A DNA stretch of 64,000 nt, from the NCBI RefSeq assembly GCF_965227365.1, contig NZ_OZ245754.1, forward strand, positions 4,464,001 to 4,528,000, written 5' to 3'. This DNA comes from Hwanghaeella sp965227365. GTDB lineage: Bacteria > Pseudomonadota > Alphaproteobacteria > UBA8366 > Aestuariispiraceae. A program made the translations under genes and the position numbers. Shown here one piece after another: positions 51,784 to 61,281 of the stretch (position 1 is its first letter; each line of letters opens with the position of its first letter). The notes beneath the pieces were generated by a model. The model had not been told where the DNA came from and did not search any database. It worked only from the letters and a program-made list of their open reading frames with translations.

Positions 51784-54243
51784 CTAGACGTCCAGGTTGG
51801 CGACTTTCAAGGCGTTGTCCTGGATGAATTCGCGGCGCGGTTCGACGACGTCGCCCATTAGGGTCGAGAAGACATCGTCCGCGTCGTCCCCATGGCCGAC
51901 CCGTACCCGCAGCAGCGATCGGACTTCCGGATCCAGCGTGGTTTCCCAGAGCTGATCCGGATTCATCTCGCCCAGTCCCTTATAGCGCTGAACCGACAGG
52001 CCTTTCCGCCCGTCCGTCATCACCGCCAGATAGAGATCGACCGGGCCGTTGATCCGGCTTTCCTTGTCCTTCACGGTCAGCGTCGCCTGCGGCCAGTAAA
52101 GCGCCTGGAAACCACCGGCCATGGCGCTCAAACGGCGCGCTTCGGCCGAACGCAGAAGATCCCCGTCGATGACACAGCGTTCGGTCACGCCGCGCAGCGT
52201 GCGTTCCACCGCGAAACCGCCATCGGCCAGGACTTCGCCGCCCCAACCGCGTTCGGTTTCCGGCTGCAGCGCGTCGAGGCGCTTGGCCAGCGTCTCCACC
52301 GCCTGCGCCGCCTGTTCCGCGGTTTTCTCCTGCGATACGTCCAGCATGCCGAGGATCGCGGCCTGTTCGACGAAGTCCCAGCGGCGCGCCTTGCGCACCA
52401 GGGGTTCGATCAGGCGATAGGCGGCCCGGGCATCGTCGATGATCGATTTCAGCTCGTTCCCCGCCCGTTGGGCGCCGTCCGCCCCGGTCAGCACGCCGAC
52501 ACCCAGCATGTTTTCGACCAGATAGCGTTCCAGCGCGCCGTCATCCTTCTGATAGACGGACTTCCCGTCACGCTTCACCTGATAGAGCGGCGGCTGCGCA
52601 ATATAGAGATAGCCGCGTTCGATCAGTTCCGGCATCTGGCGATAGAAGAAGGTCAGCAACAGGGTCCGGATGTGGCTTCCGTCCACATCCGCGTCCGTCA
52701 TGATGATGATCTTGTGATAGCGCAGCTTGTCGATGTTGAAATCGTCACGACCGATGCCGGTACCCAACGCCGTGATGATGGTGCCGATTTCCTGGCTGCT
52801 GAGCATTTTGTCGAACCGGGCGCGCTCCACGTTCAGGATCTTACCCTTCAAGGGCAGGATGGCCTGGAACTTCCGGTTACGCCCCTGTTTGGCGGAGCCA
52901 CCGGCGCTGTCGCCCTCGACGATGAAGAGTTCGGAGAGCGCCGGGTCGCGTTCCTGGCAGTCGGCCAGCTTGCCGGGCAGCGACGCGATATCCAGCACGC
53001 CCTTGCGCCGGGTCAGTTCACGCGCCTTGCGGGCGGCCTCACGCGCGGCGGCGGCTTCGACCACCTTTTGCACCACCTTGCGGGCATCGGCGGGATGTTC
53101 CTCGAACCATTCGGCCAGCTTTTCGTTCACGATCGCCTCGACCACGGGGCGAACCTCGGACGAAACGAGCTTGTCCTTGGTCTGGCTGGAGAATTTCGGA
53201 TCCGGCACCTTCACCGACAGAACGCAGGTCAGGCCTTCGCGGGCATCGTCGCCGGAAATCGAGACCTTTTCCTTCTTCGCCAGGCCTGAATTCGCCGCAT
53301 AGCTGTTGATCTGGCGCGTCAACGCGCCCCGGAACCCGGCCAGATGCGTGCCGCCGTCACGCTGCGGGATGTTATTGGTAAAGCACAGCGTGGTTTCGTG
53401 ATAGCTGTCGTTCCATTGCATCGCCAGTTCGACGGTGATCCCGTCGCGTTCGCCGGAAACGACGATCGGCGTGTCCTGCAGCGCCTGTTTCGACCGGTCG
53501 AGCCATTGCACGAACGCCTCGACCCCGCCTTCATAATGCAGATCCACCACCTTCGGTTCCGCGTGCCGCGCATCCGTCAGGCGGATCGCCACACCCGAAT
53601 TCAGGAAGGCCAGTTCGCGCAGGCGATGTTCCAGCGTGCTGAAATCAAAGGTCGTCATGGTGAAGGTCTCGGGCGAGGGCAGGAAGGTGACCTCCGTCCC
53701 GGTATCACTCCCAGCATCGCCCGTGACTTCCAGCGGGCCGTCCGCGTCGCCATGGGTGAAGGACATTTCATGTACCTTGCCCGCGCGCTTGATCTTCAGC
53801 TTCAGCGACACGGAAAGCGCGTTGACCACCGAAACGCCGACACCGTGCAACCCGCCGGACACCTTGTAGGAGTTCTGGTCGAACTTCCCGCCGGCATGCA
53901 GCTGGGTCATGATGACTTCGGCGGCGGAGACGCCTTCCTCTTCGTGGATATCGGTAGGAATGCCGCGTCCGTTATCCGTTACGCTCACGGAACCATCCCC
54001 GTTCAGGGTCACGGTGACGATGTCGCAATGGCCGGCCAGGGCCTCGTCGATCGCGTTGTCGACGACTTCGTAGACCATGTGATGCAGGCCGGTACCGTCA
54101 TCGGTATCGCCGATATACATGCCGGGGCGTTTGCGGACCGCTTCCAACCCGCGCAGAACCTTGATCGACTCGGCGCCGTATTCCGCACCCTGCCCGCCGT
54201 CGGGCCCGCCGTTCTGGTTCGTGTCGTCCGTGGTATCGCTCAT
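51784..54243 (-). CDS. gyrB: DNA gyrase subunit B
   Basis: ATPase subunit of gyrase, introducing negative supercoils. The 819-residue protein has the GHKL ATPase site (VYEVVDNAIDEALAG, DNGRGIP, SGGLHGVGVSVVNALS), the TOPRIM EGDSAGGSAKQGRNR and IIIMTDADVDGSHIRTLLL motifs, and C-terminal QRYKGLGEMNPDQLWETT. It ends the dnaA-dnaN-recF-gyrB minus-strand block, 53 bases after recF. Confidence 0.98.
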   Translation of the reverse strand: MSDTTDDTNQNGGPDGGQGAEYGAESIKVLRGLEAVRKRPGMYIGDTDDGTGLHHMVYEVVDNAIDEALAGHCDIVTVTLNGDGSVSVTDNGRGIPTDIHEEEGVSAAEVIMTQLHAGGKFDQNSYKVSGGLHGVGVSVVNALSVSLKLKIKRAGKVHEMSFTHGDADGPLEVTGDAGSDTGTEVTFLPSPETFTMTTFDFSTLEHRLRELAFLNSGVAIRLTDARHAEPKVVDLHYEGGVEAFVQWLDRSKQALQDTPIVVSGERDGITVELAMQWNDSYHETTLCFTNNIPQRDGGTHLAGFRGALTRQINSYAANSGLAKKEKVSISGDDAREGLTCVLSVKVPDPKFSSQTKDKLVSSEVRPVVEAIVNEKLAEWFEEHPADARKVVQKVVEAAAAREAARKARELTRRKGVLDIASLPGKLADCQERDPALSELFIVEGDSAGGSAKQGRNRKFQAILPLKGKILNVERARFDKMLSSQEIGTIITALGTGIGRDDFNIDKLRYHKIIIMTDADVDGSHIRTLLLTFFYRQMPELIERGYLYIAQPPLYQVKRDGKSVYQKDDGALERYLVENMLGVGVLTGADGAQRAGNELKSIIDDARAAYRLIEPLVRKARRWDFVEQAAILGMLDVSQEKTAEQAAQAVETLAKRLDALQPETERGWGGEVLADGGFAVERTLRGVTERCVIDGDLLRSAEARRLSAMAGGFQALYWPQATLTVKDKESRINGPVDLYLAVMTDGRKGLSVQRYKGLGEMNPDQLWETTLDPEVRSLLRVRVGHGDDADDVFSTLMGDVVEPRREFIQDNALKVANLDV

Positions 54244-54296
54244 CGGTTAACCAACCCGTCTTTCATTGTTATCTACACTATACGCCAAATGAACCG

Positions 54297-55457
54297 TCAT
54301 AGTCTCTCGACCTGCAGGCAGGCATCGACCACGCGGAAGGCCTGCGCCGTTCCGGCCATGGGGGCGAAAACCGATGCGTCGGTACCCGTCAGCCAGGCTT
54401 GCGTCCCGAATTCGACGATCGCCTCGAACAAGGCGGCGCGCCGGACCTCGTCCAGATGCGCCGCGACCTCGTCCAGCAACAGCAGGGGGACCGCCCCCCG
54501 TTCCGCCGAAAGCAAACGCGCATGGGCCAGGACCAGGGCCATCAACAGGGCTTTCTGTTCGCCCGTGGAGCATTGATCCGCCGCCATGTCCTTTGCCAGA
54601 TGCCGGACCCGAAGGTCGCAGCGATGCGGCCCCACCGCGGCGCCGCCGGTGACAGCGTCCTGCATTCTTCCCGCCGCCAGACTGTCCCGGAACGCGTCTT
54701 CCGCCGCCAGCGCCGGCCGCTCGCGCAGCCAGGTTTCGACCTCACCTTCCACGGTGACCATCGCGCCGGGAAATGGCCCGAACCCGTCCTTGGCGACCTG
54801 ACCCAACCGGTCGGCCATATCCAGACGCGCCGCCGCGACGGCGACCCCGCGTTCGGCCATCTGCGATTCCAGCGCGGAAAGCCATGTCTTGTCGGCGCCA
54901 TTCGCGCCGCGATCCTTCAACAGTCGGGCCCGGTCGCGCATCGCCTGTTCATAGGACGAAACCCGCCCGGCATGGGCCGGATCGGTCGCGAAGATCAGAC
55001 GATCCAGAAAGCGTCTGCGGTTGCCGGCGGATTCCAGGAAGATCTGGTTCATCTGCGGCGTCACCCAAACGGCGCCCAGATAGCCTGACAAAGCCTGCGC
55101 GCTGGACGGCGCCCCGTTGATCCGCACCGAGCGCCTCTCGCCGCCGGGTTCCCGTCCCGTGCCGATCTTCACCGGCCCGACGATACTGTCCACCTCGGCC
55201 GAGACGCCCCAGCCGCCGGCATCGCTTCCCCCCGCGGGGAAGGACCCATCGCCGGGTGCTTCGGTCCGTCGGCGGTCCATATCCGAGATCTTCGCCCGGC
55301 GCAGGCCGCGCCCCGGCGTCAGCAGGGAGACCGCCTCCAGAAGGTTGGTCTTGCCCGCACCGTTCGGCCCGATCAGGGCGACGGGCGCCGCCTGCAGGTC
55401 AAGCCGCAGTGAGGCATAGTTACGAAAATCGGTCAGGGTCAGCCGCCGCACTGCCAT
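54297..55457 (-). CDS. recF: DNA replication and repair protein RecF
   Basis: SMC-like ATPase that loads RecA at gapped DNA. The 386-residue protein has AVRRLTLTDFRNYASLRLDL at the N-terminus, Walker A IGPNGAGKTNLLEAV, and the C-terminal signature/Walker B regions STGEQKALLMALVLAHARLL and PLLLLDEVAAHLDE. The start at ATG 55457 matches the family; earlier in-frame ATGs would add non-conserved residues. It lies between dnaN and gyrB. Confidence 0.95.
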   Translation of the reverse strand: MAVRRLTLTDFRNYASLRLDLQAAPVALIGPNGAGKTNLLEAVSLLTPGRGLRRAKISDMDRRRTEAPGDGSFPAGGSDAGGWGVSAEVDSIVGPVKIGTGREPGGERRSVRINGAPSSAQALSGYLGAVWVTPQMNQIFLESAGNRRRFLDRLIFATDPAHAGRVSSYEQAMRDRARLLKDRGANGADKTWLSALESQMAERGVAVAAARLDMADRLGQVAKDGFGPFPGAMVTVEGEVETWLRERPALAAEDAFRDSLAAGRMQDAVTGGAAVGPHRCDLRVRHLAKDMAADQCSTGEQKALLMALVLAHARLLSAERGAVPLLLLDEVAAHLDEVRRAALFEAIVEFGTQAWLTGTDASVFAPMAGTAQAFRVVDACLQVERL

Positions 55458-55628
55458 GGCGCAGCCCTGTCCTGACCGGGCGCGGCCGGACCCGGCCTGA
55501 TTGATTTCGGCCGCATCGGATCGGCCCGGCACGGGGCGGGCATCGCCGGCACCCCCGGCATGATCCAATCTTTCGGCAGCTATCATCAAACGCCCTTTTT
55601 CGGCAGGCCGGCGCGGATCGCGCGGCAC

Positions 55629-56729
55629 TTACACCCGCATCGGCATCAGGACGTAGAGCGCGCTGTCGTCTTCCACGTCGCGAACGATGGTGGGGGAGGA
55701 CGCGTCCGCCATTTCGAACCGTGCCTGACCGCTTTCGATCTGCCCGGAAATATCCAGCAGGTACCGGGAATTGAAGCCGATTTCCAACGCGTCGTTGTCG
55801 TAGCCGATTTCGATCTCTTCAACGGCCGAGCCGCTGTCCTGGCTGGAAGCGGACAAGGTCATGATGCCCGGCGCGATCGCCATCTTCACGGCGCGCATCT
55901 TTTCGGTCGCGATGGTCGACACGCGGTCGACCGCATCGGAGAAGGCCTTGCAATCGACCTGCATCATCTTGGTATTGCCGGCCGGGATGACCCGTTCATA
56001 GTCGGGGAACGTGCCGTCGATCAGCTTCGAGGTCAGTTCGACCTTGTCGAAGGCGTAGCGGATCTTCGTTTCCGACAGCGCGATTTCGACATCGCCGTCC
56101 GTTTCGTCGATCAGCTTGCGCAATTCGCCGACGGTCTTGCGGGGCACGATCACGCCCGGCATGCCTTCGGCGCCCTGCGGCAGCGGCGTCTCGACCCGCG
56201 CCAGACGGTGTCCGTCCGTCGCCACGGCACGCATGATGTTGTCGGCACCGTGCAGATAGATCCCGTTCAGGTAATACCGGGTCTCCTCGGTGGAGATGGC
56301 GAAGCGCGTGCGATCGACAATGCCGCGAAGGACCTCGGCGCCGAGGCTGAAGGTATGCGGCATATCCCCGCCGGTCATGACGGGGAAATCTTCCGTCGGC
56401 AGCGTCTGCAGGGTGAAGCGCGACCGGCCGCTGCGCAGTTCCAGGCGATCTTCTTCCTTGCCGAGCTCGACCTGCGCGCCGTCCGGTAATTTACGGACGA
56501 TGTCGTAAAGCGTATGCGCGGGCGCCGTCGTGGCCCCTTCCGTGCCGATCGACGCGGCGACGGATTCCACAATGGCGATATCCATGTCCGTCGCGGTCAG
56601 GCGCAGGGTGCTGCCGGACGCTTCGATCAGGACGTTGGACAGGATCGGTATGGTATTTCGGCGCTCGACTACGCTTTGCACATGGTTCAGGGAGCGGAGC
56701 AGTTCGGCGCGTTCAATGGTCAGCTTCAT
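55629..56729 (-). CDS. dnaN: DNA polymerase III beta subunit (sliding clamp)
   Basis: Processivity clamp of the replicative polymerase. The 366-residue protein starts KLTIERAELLRSLNHVQ and ends in the conserved VLMPMRV, with the three clamp domains readable through DTRFAISTEETRYYLNGIYLH-type central motifs. The ATG at 56729 gives the usual length; the longer frame adds 16 unlikely residues. It is separated from dnaA by about 590 bases. Confidence 0.98.
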   Translation of the reverse strand: MKLTIERAELLRSLNHVQSVVERRNTIPILSNVLIEASGSTLRLTATDMDIAIVESVAASIGTEGATTAPAHTLYDIVRKLPDGAQVELGKEEDRLELRSGRSRFTLQTLPTEDFPVMTGGDMPHTFSLGAEVLRGIVDRTRFAISTEETRYYLNGIYLHGADNIMRAVATDGHRLARVETPLPQGAEGMPGVIVPRKTVGELRKLIDETDGDVEIALSETKIRYAFDKVELTSKLIDGTFPDYERVIPAGNTKMMQVDCKAFSDAVDRVSTIATEKMRAVKMAIAPGIMTLSASSQDSGSAVEEIEIGYDNDALEIGFNSRYLLDISGQIESGQARFEMADASSPTIVRDVEDDSALYVLMPMRV

Positions 56730-57317
56730 GGGTCGTCGATGATCCGTTTCTGTCCGGAGCAGGCTGCCCTGCCCCATATTCTGGTTTCGCGGCTCCAGGT
56801 CCGCGTTCGCTACGATTTGGCCGACGATGCGGGCGGCAAAACCGCCCCGCCGTACCCCCGTTCGGCAGCTCCATCCTTTGCCGGGAAAGAGCCGCTCCAG
56901 ATTACCATCCGGACGCGGTCGGCCCAGTGTTGGCGAGGGGAGCGGGAAGCCTGGAATTCAGCCCCCTGAGAACGGGGAAAAACTATATCACCTCAGCCGG
57001 GAATGCCCAGTTTTTTGCGGCCCGAGCAGGCTGCTGAGCCAAACCGGAAATCCAATTTGCGGACAATCCATAACCCATTGTTTTTTATGAATTATTTTTA
57101 CCGCTTTTTTGGCCTTTTAGAAACAGAGCGAATCCCCCGCACCATGAAGGGCGGCGCGCCGAGCCGAAACCGGGCGATTTTAGCGAATCACTTGTTTTGA
57201 CCTATTCCCGGCGGGCGCCGCAAGGCGGGCCGAAACCCGGTTCGGCACCGCATCCTGCGGGCGCCGACCGTTCACACGCCGCCGCCGGGGATCCAGCCGG
57301 CCTGCCAGCATCCGGCC
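56730..57317. other. dnaA-dnaN intergenic region
   Basis: About 590 bases between dnaA and dnaN, with an AT-rich patch (about 57055-57125) that may carry the dnaN promoter. I found no consensus DnaA box (TTATCCACA-type) by eye, nor a gene. The left part is GC-rich and repetitive in composition. Confidence 0.5.
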
Positions 57318-58679
57318 TCAGCCTTCCAGCATCCGGCGCAGCAATTCCACGTCTTCCGCGAAGCTGCTGTCGGACTGCTTCAATTCATCCACCTTGCGGA
57401 CCGCATGCATGACGGTCGTGTGATCACGGCCGCCGAACTTGCGCCCGATTTCCGGCAGGGACCGTGCGGTCAGCTGCTTGGAGAGATACATCGCGACCTG
57501 GCGGGGCCTGGCGATACCGCGGCTGCGCCGGGCCGAATGCATTTCCGAGAGCTTCACGTTGAAATGTTCGGCAACGCGTTTCTGGATTTCCTCGATCGTC
57601 ACGCGCCGATCGTTCGCCCGCAACAGGTCGTGCAGAACCTCCTGCGCGGTTTCCAGCGTGATCGAGCGGCCCACCAAATTGGCATAGGCGACCAATCGGT
57701 TCAGCGCGCCTTCAAGCTCACGGACATTGGACGTGATCTTATGGGCCAGGAATTCCAGAACCTTCGGCGGAATATCGGCGCTCATCTGCTCCGCCTTGGA
57801 CTGCAGAATGCCGAGCCGCAACTCGTAGGTGGTGGAATGAATTTCCGCCACCAGCCCCCAGCCGAGGCGCGACTTCATGCGGTCCTCGATCCCTTCCAAT
57901 TCCGCCGGGGACTTGTCCGCCGAAATCACGACCTGACGGTTCTGGTCCACCAGCGCGTTGAAGGTATGGAAGAATTCTTCCTGGGTATTGTCCTTGCCGG
58001 CGATGAACTGAACATCGTCGATCATCAGCACGTCGACCGAGCGGAACTGTTCCTTGAAGGCCATCGTGTCCTTGTAGCGAAGCGCGCGGATGAACTGATA
58101 CATGAACTTTTCCGCGGACAGATACAGGACGCGCTTCTCCGGCGCGGATTCACGGATCTGCGCGGCGATGGCATGCATCAAATGGGTCTTGCCCAGACCG
58201 ACACCGCCGAACAGGAACAGCGGATTGAAGGGGACATTGCCCGCCTCGGCGACACGGCGCGCGGCGGCGAAGGCAAGCTCATTCGGCTTGCCGACGATGA
58301 AATTGTCAAACCGGAACCGCGGATCGAGCGGCGCGCTGAGACCGGCATCGAAACCGTCGCTGGTTTCCGCAGCCGCCGGTGCGCCCGGCGCGCTCCGCCC
58401 ATTGGCATGCGCATCGCCGGAGGCCTGGGTTGCGGAATGCGCGACATCGATCGCGGTGACCGACGGGTTTTCGCTGCGCCACAACTCCAGCAGACGATCG
58501 CCATACTGGGACTCGATCCAGTTCTGCATGAACCGGGTCGGAACCAGCAGGTGCACGACACCGTTGTGAAATCCCTTGAAGGTGAGAGGCTTGAGCCAGC
58601 TTTGAAATGCGGTTTCCCCGAATTCACTCCGCATACGTGCCCGTACCCGGGCCCATTGCGCCGAAAGCCTTTGATCCAT
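57318..58679 (-). CDS. dnaA: Chromosomal replication initiator protein DnaA
   Basis: Initiates chromosome replication by binding oriC. The 453-residue protein from ATG 58679 (GGTGGAG upstream) has domain I (RVRARMRSEFGETAFQSWLKPL), an AAA+ core with LFLFGGVGLGKTHLMHA and VLMIDDVQFIAGKDNTQEEFFHTFN, and the DNA-binding domain IV with ARPRQVAMYLSKQLTARSLPEIGRKFGGRDHTTVMHAVRK. ATG 58703 or 58712 are possible but less well supported. Confidence 0.98.
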   Translation of the reverse strand: MDQRLSAQWARVRARMRSEFGETAFQSWLKPLTFKGFHNGVVHLLVPTRFMQNWIESQYGDRLLELWRSENPSVTAIDVAHSATQASGDAHANGRSAPGAPAAAETSDGFDAGLSAPLDPRFRFDNFIVGKPNELAFAAARRVAEAGNVPFNPLFLFGGVGLGKTHLMHAIAAQIRESAPEKRVLYLSAEKFMYQFIRALRYKDTMAFKEQFRSVDVLMIDDVQFIAGKDNTQEEFFHTFNALVDQNRQVVISADKSPAELEGIEDRMKSRLGWGLVAEIHSTTYELRLGILQSKAEQMSADIPPKVLEFLAHKITSNVRELEGALNRLVAYANLVGRSITLETAQEVLHDLLRANDRRVTIEEIQKRVAEHFNVKLSEMHSARRSRGIARPRQVAMYLSKQLTARSLPEIGRKFGGRDHTTVMHAVRKVDELKQSDSSFAEDVELLRRMLEG

Positions 58680-59378
58680 TGCTCCACCCAGTTCAATCAG
58701 CATCTGAAACAACCGCCCGTTTCGATCGCTTCAATACGACCCCAAAATTCAATGCCCGCCGCGTCATTGCCTGTCCGACACCCCATCATGGACCTGCCGG
58801 GCCTCTCAAAAATTTATCCGGCACCCACGACCCTGGAACCGGACAAAGCTTTCCTATCGTCATTCGCTGAGGCGAACGCCGTTTCGCGATTTCCGCGAAC
58901 ACTCTAAAGTTCAATCATTGTAAAGAAGCAGCCGAGAGAGTTTGTTTTAAGCTCTTGTTTTTCCGCTACTCCTGCGAGCCGACCCGGGTAGTGCGGTGCT
59001 CCAACACCCTATCCGACAGCTCATCGACATTCGGCCCACTGGACCTCCCTGCCGCATGAACTGTAGCTACGCGGGTTTCCGGTGACAAGGAATCAAAAGA
59101 CCGAATCGGGCAAATAAAACCGTTGACATCGCTGGCTTCCGGCTTCCCCCAAAGCGCAAACTTTCTAAGCTTTTGGAATCCAATTTCTTTCCGGAGATGC
59201 CGCGCATTTTACGCTTTTTAGATGTAATTCCGGCCGCCTCTTCTCCGCCTCAAAGGCGGCACGGCGTCCTAGAAGCCCTCGGCCCAAAGACCAAAAGCCG
59301 CCCGCGATTGCGGGCGGCGTCGCAACGGCCTCGATCCGGCAGGCGGTAAAAAATTACCGCCAAGCCGCAATCAGGTTC
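58680..59378. other. Intergenic region between dnaA and rpsT
   Basis: About 700 bases, probably the dnaA control region. It contains a short hairpin (CCGCC-tcaaa-GGCGG, 59245-59259) and the rpsT terminator at its right end. No consensus DnaA boxes were recognised, and I see no gene. An oriC here is possible but not shown. Confidence 0.5.
59293..59318 (-). terminator. Intrinsic terminator of rpsT
   Basis: The stem GCCGCCCGC-aatc-GCGGGCGGC (59297-59318, minus strand) is followed by TTTT, downstream of the S20 gene. A classical Rho-independent shape. Confidence 0.88.
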
Positions 59379-59639
59379 TTAGAGGGCCTTGATCCGGGCG
59401 GACAGGCGGGACAGCTTGCGCGCAACCGTGTTGCGGTGCATGACGCCCTTGGTAACGCCCCGGTGCATTTCCGGCATAGCGGCATTGTATGCGGTTTCGG
59501 CGGCGGCCTTGTCACCGCTTTCGATCGCCCGCTCAACGCCACGCACATAGGTGCGGATGCGGCTGACGCGATCCTTGTTGCGCGCGGTCCGCTTCTCGAT
59601 CTGCCGGATGCGTTTCTTGGCTTGCAGGTTATTGGCCAT
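59379..59639 (-). CDS. rpsT: 30S ribosomal protein S20
   Basis: Small-subunit protein of 86 residues that binds 16S rRNA. The sequence ANNLQAKKRIRQIEKRTARNK and the C-terminal GVMHRNTVARKLSRLSARIKAL are diagnostic. It is a single gene with its own terminator upstream of dnaA, in the same direction. Confidence 0.97.
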   Translation of the reverse strand: MANNLQAKKRIRQIEKRTARNKDRVSRIRTYVRGVERAIESGDKAAAETAYNAAMPEMHRGVTKGVMHRNTVARKLSRLSARIKAL

Positions 59640-59845
59640 AGTCAGTTTCCGTATATTTCAAAACCAATTCGATCACGCCGTGCCATACCCCCTTCAACGG
59701 GCAACCCGATCGGGGTGCGGCAACTTGCGGACCATGTTTCCTTTTTTCGCCCGGGGCGTCTCTGTCAGAGCGCGGCCCGTCTCGGCGACCGCGCGCTTAT
59801 AGGGGTCCGGCGATGCAGCGTCAAGACCGCATCGGGCGCGGTGGA

Positions 59846-59877
59846 CCGAAAGGGGGGTGGGCCGAAAGGGGGGCGGG
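59846..59877. repeat. Two-copy tandem 16-base repeat
   Basis: CCGAAAGGGGGGTGGG and CCGAAAGGGGGGCGGG follow directly, differing at one base, between rpsT and the enoyl-CoA hydratase gene. Probably replication slippage; no role is evident. Confidence 0.6.
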
Positions 59878-59917
59878 CGATACCCGCGCCCCCGAAAGCA
59901 TCGGGCCCGGCCAGCGA

Positions 59918-60694
59918 TCAGCGGTTCTTGAACTTCGGCGTCCGCTTTTCAACGAAGGCGGCCATGCCTTCTTTCTGATCCGCCGTCGCGAAAGTCGAAT
60001 GGAAGACACGGCGTTCGAACTTCACGCCTTCGGAAAGCGTCGTTTCGTAGGCCTTGTTCACACATTCCTTCGCCATCATGACGACAGGGCGGGAGAGCGA
60101 GGCGATCTTTTCCGCCGTCGCAACGGCCTCGCCGATCAGTTCAGTCGCCGGGACGATCCGGCTGACGAGGCCGGCGCGCTCGGCTTCCTCGGCATCCATG
60201 ATCCGGCCGGTCAGATTCATTTCCATCGCCTTCGACTTGCCGACATAGCGTGTCAGGCGCTGGGTACCGCCGGCGCCCGGAATTGTGCCGATCGTGATTT
60301 CCGGCTGACCGAACTTGGCGGTTTCCGCGGCCAGGATGAAATCGCACATCATCGCCATTTCGCAGCCGCCGCCCAGGGCATAGCCGGCCACCGCCGCGAT
60401 CACCGGCTTGCGGCAGGTCGTTACCCGCTCCCAGCCCTTGGTGATGAAATCCTGCAGATAGACATCCATGTAGTCCTTGCCGGCCATCTCCTTGATGTCG
60501 GCGCCGGCGGCAAAGGCCTTTTCCGACCCGGTCAGCACGATCGCGCCAATCGCGTCATCGGCCTCCATGTCGTCCAGGGCCTTGCCGAGCTCGGCGATCA
60601 GGCCCGCGCACAGGGCATTCAACGCCTTCGGCCGGTTCAAGGTGATCAGGCCGACCGGCCCGCGGGTTTCGACTAAGATGTATTCGTACGCCAT
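59918..60694 (-). CDS. Enoyl-CoA hydratase
   Basis: Crotonase-family enzyme of 258 residues, hydrating enoyl-CoA in fatty-acid oxidation or a related pathway. It has the oxyanion-hole region GSEKAFAAGADIKEMAG, and both catalytic glutamates are placed as in mitochondrial-type hydratases: AVAGYALGGGCEMAMMCD and GQPEITIGTIPGAGGTQRL. Tail FVEKRTPKFKNR is typical. Single gene; exact acyl-chain preference unknown. Confidence 0.92.
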   Translation of the reverse strand: MAYEYILVETRGPVGLITLNRPKALNALCAGLIAELGKALDDMEADDAIGAIVLTGSEKAFAAGADIKEMAGKDYMDVYLQDFITKGWERVTTCRKPVIAAVAGYALGGGCEMAMMCDFILAAETAKFGQPEITIGTIPGAGGTQRLTRYVGKSKAMEMNLTGRIMDAEEAERAGLVSRIVPATELIGEAVATAEKIASLSRPVVMMAKECVNKAYETTLSEGVKFERRVFHSTFATADQKEGMAAFVEKRTPKFKNR

Positions 60695-60797
60695 GGTACC
60701 CCTCGCCTAATCCCGGACGATGCCGGGAGATTGGTTGGTTTCAGTTTTTTCCGTCGTTTTCTTTGCCGTTTCGTGAACCCCTGCCTTGCCGGCCGGG

Positions 60798-61214
60798 TTA
60801 CTCCGTCGGGGCCAGGGTGAACCTGATGGTCAGGTCCCCGTCCCGCCCGAAACGGTCTATATGGAGTTCTTCTCCCTCCCGTGCAAAGCGTCCCTGATCC
60901 AGAGTGCGCCAGCCGAGCGATTTCAAAGTCGCCGTATAAAAGGTGATCACGTCCCGCCACGCAACCTCTCCGACCGCATAGGCTTCGACAATCCGGCCGG
61001 CCGGGGAATCGAAGACCAGGCCGGCATCCTCATCCGCCGTCAGGCCTTCCATCAGGGGAACGTCCTCGAACCCTGCCAGAAAGGACTGCGCGACGGCAGG
61101 GACAGACGCCAGCCCGGAGAGGAACAAGGCCGCCGCCAGGGCCAGACCGGCCATTCGGAGGGTCGGGCAGATCCCGCGTGACGATGGTTTTGTCGGACCC
61201 GTTCGGTCGGTCAT
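60798..61214 (-). CDS. Small exported protein of unknown function
   Basis: A 138-residue protein from ATG 61214. The N-terminal hydrophobic stretch (about 18-40, ending VPAVAQS) is a probable signal peptide. The mature part includes GFEDVPLMEGLTADEDAGLVFDSPAGR and VITFYTATLKSLGWRTLDQG, a pattern found in alphaproteobacterial exported hypotheticals. It lies between echA-type and mutM genes in the same direction. No function is assigned. Confidence 0.75.
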   Translation of the reverse strand: MTDRTGPTKPSSRGICPTLRMAGLALAAALFLSGLASVPAVAQSFLAGFEDVPLMEGLTADEDAGLVFDSPAGRIVEAYAVGEVAWRDVITFYTATLKSLGWRTLDQGRFAREGEELHIDRFGRDGDLTIRFTLAPTE

Positions 61215-61281
61215 ATGCCCCCCTGTCAGGCGATTGCTTTTCTCTCGCTTCTTTTCCGGCGCCGCGGACACCGCCACGACC

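Noticed and set aside
59122..59160. A TTGACA-like promoter on the plus strand upstream of rpsT and dnaA
   Set aside because: A consensus -35 hexamer appears at about 59123, but no -10 follows at 16-18 bases and both flanking genes point the other way.
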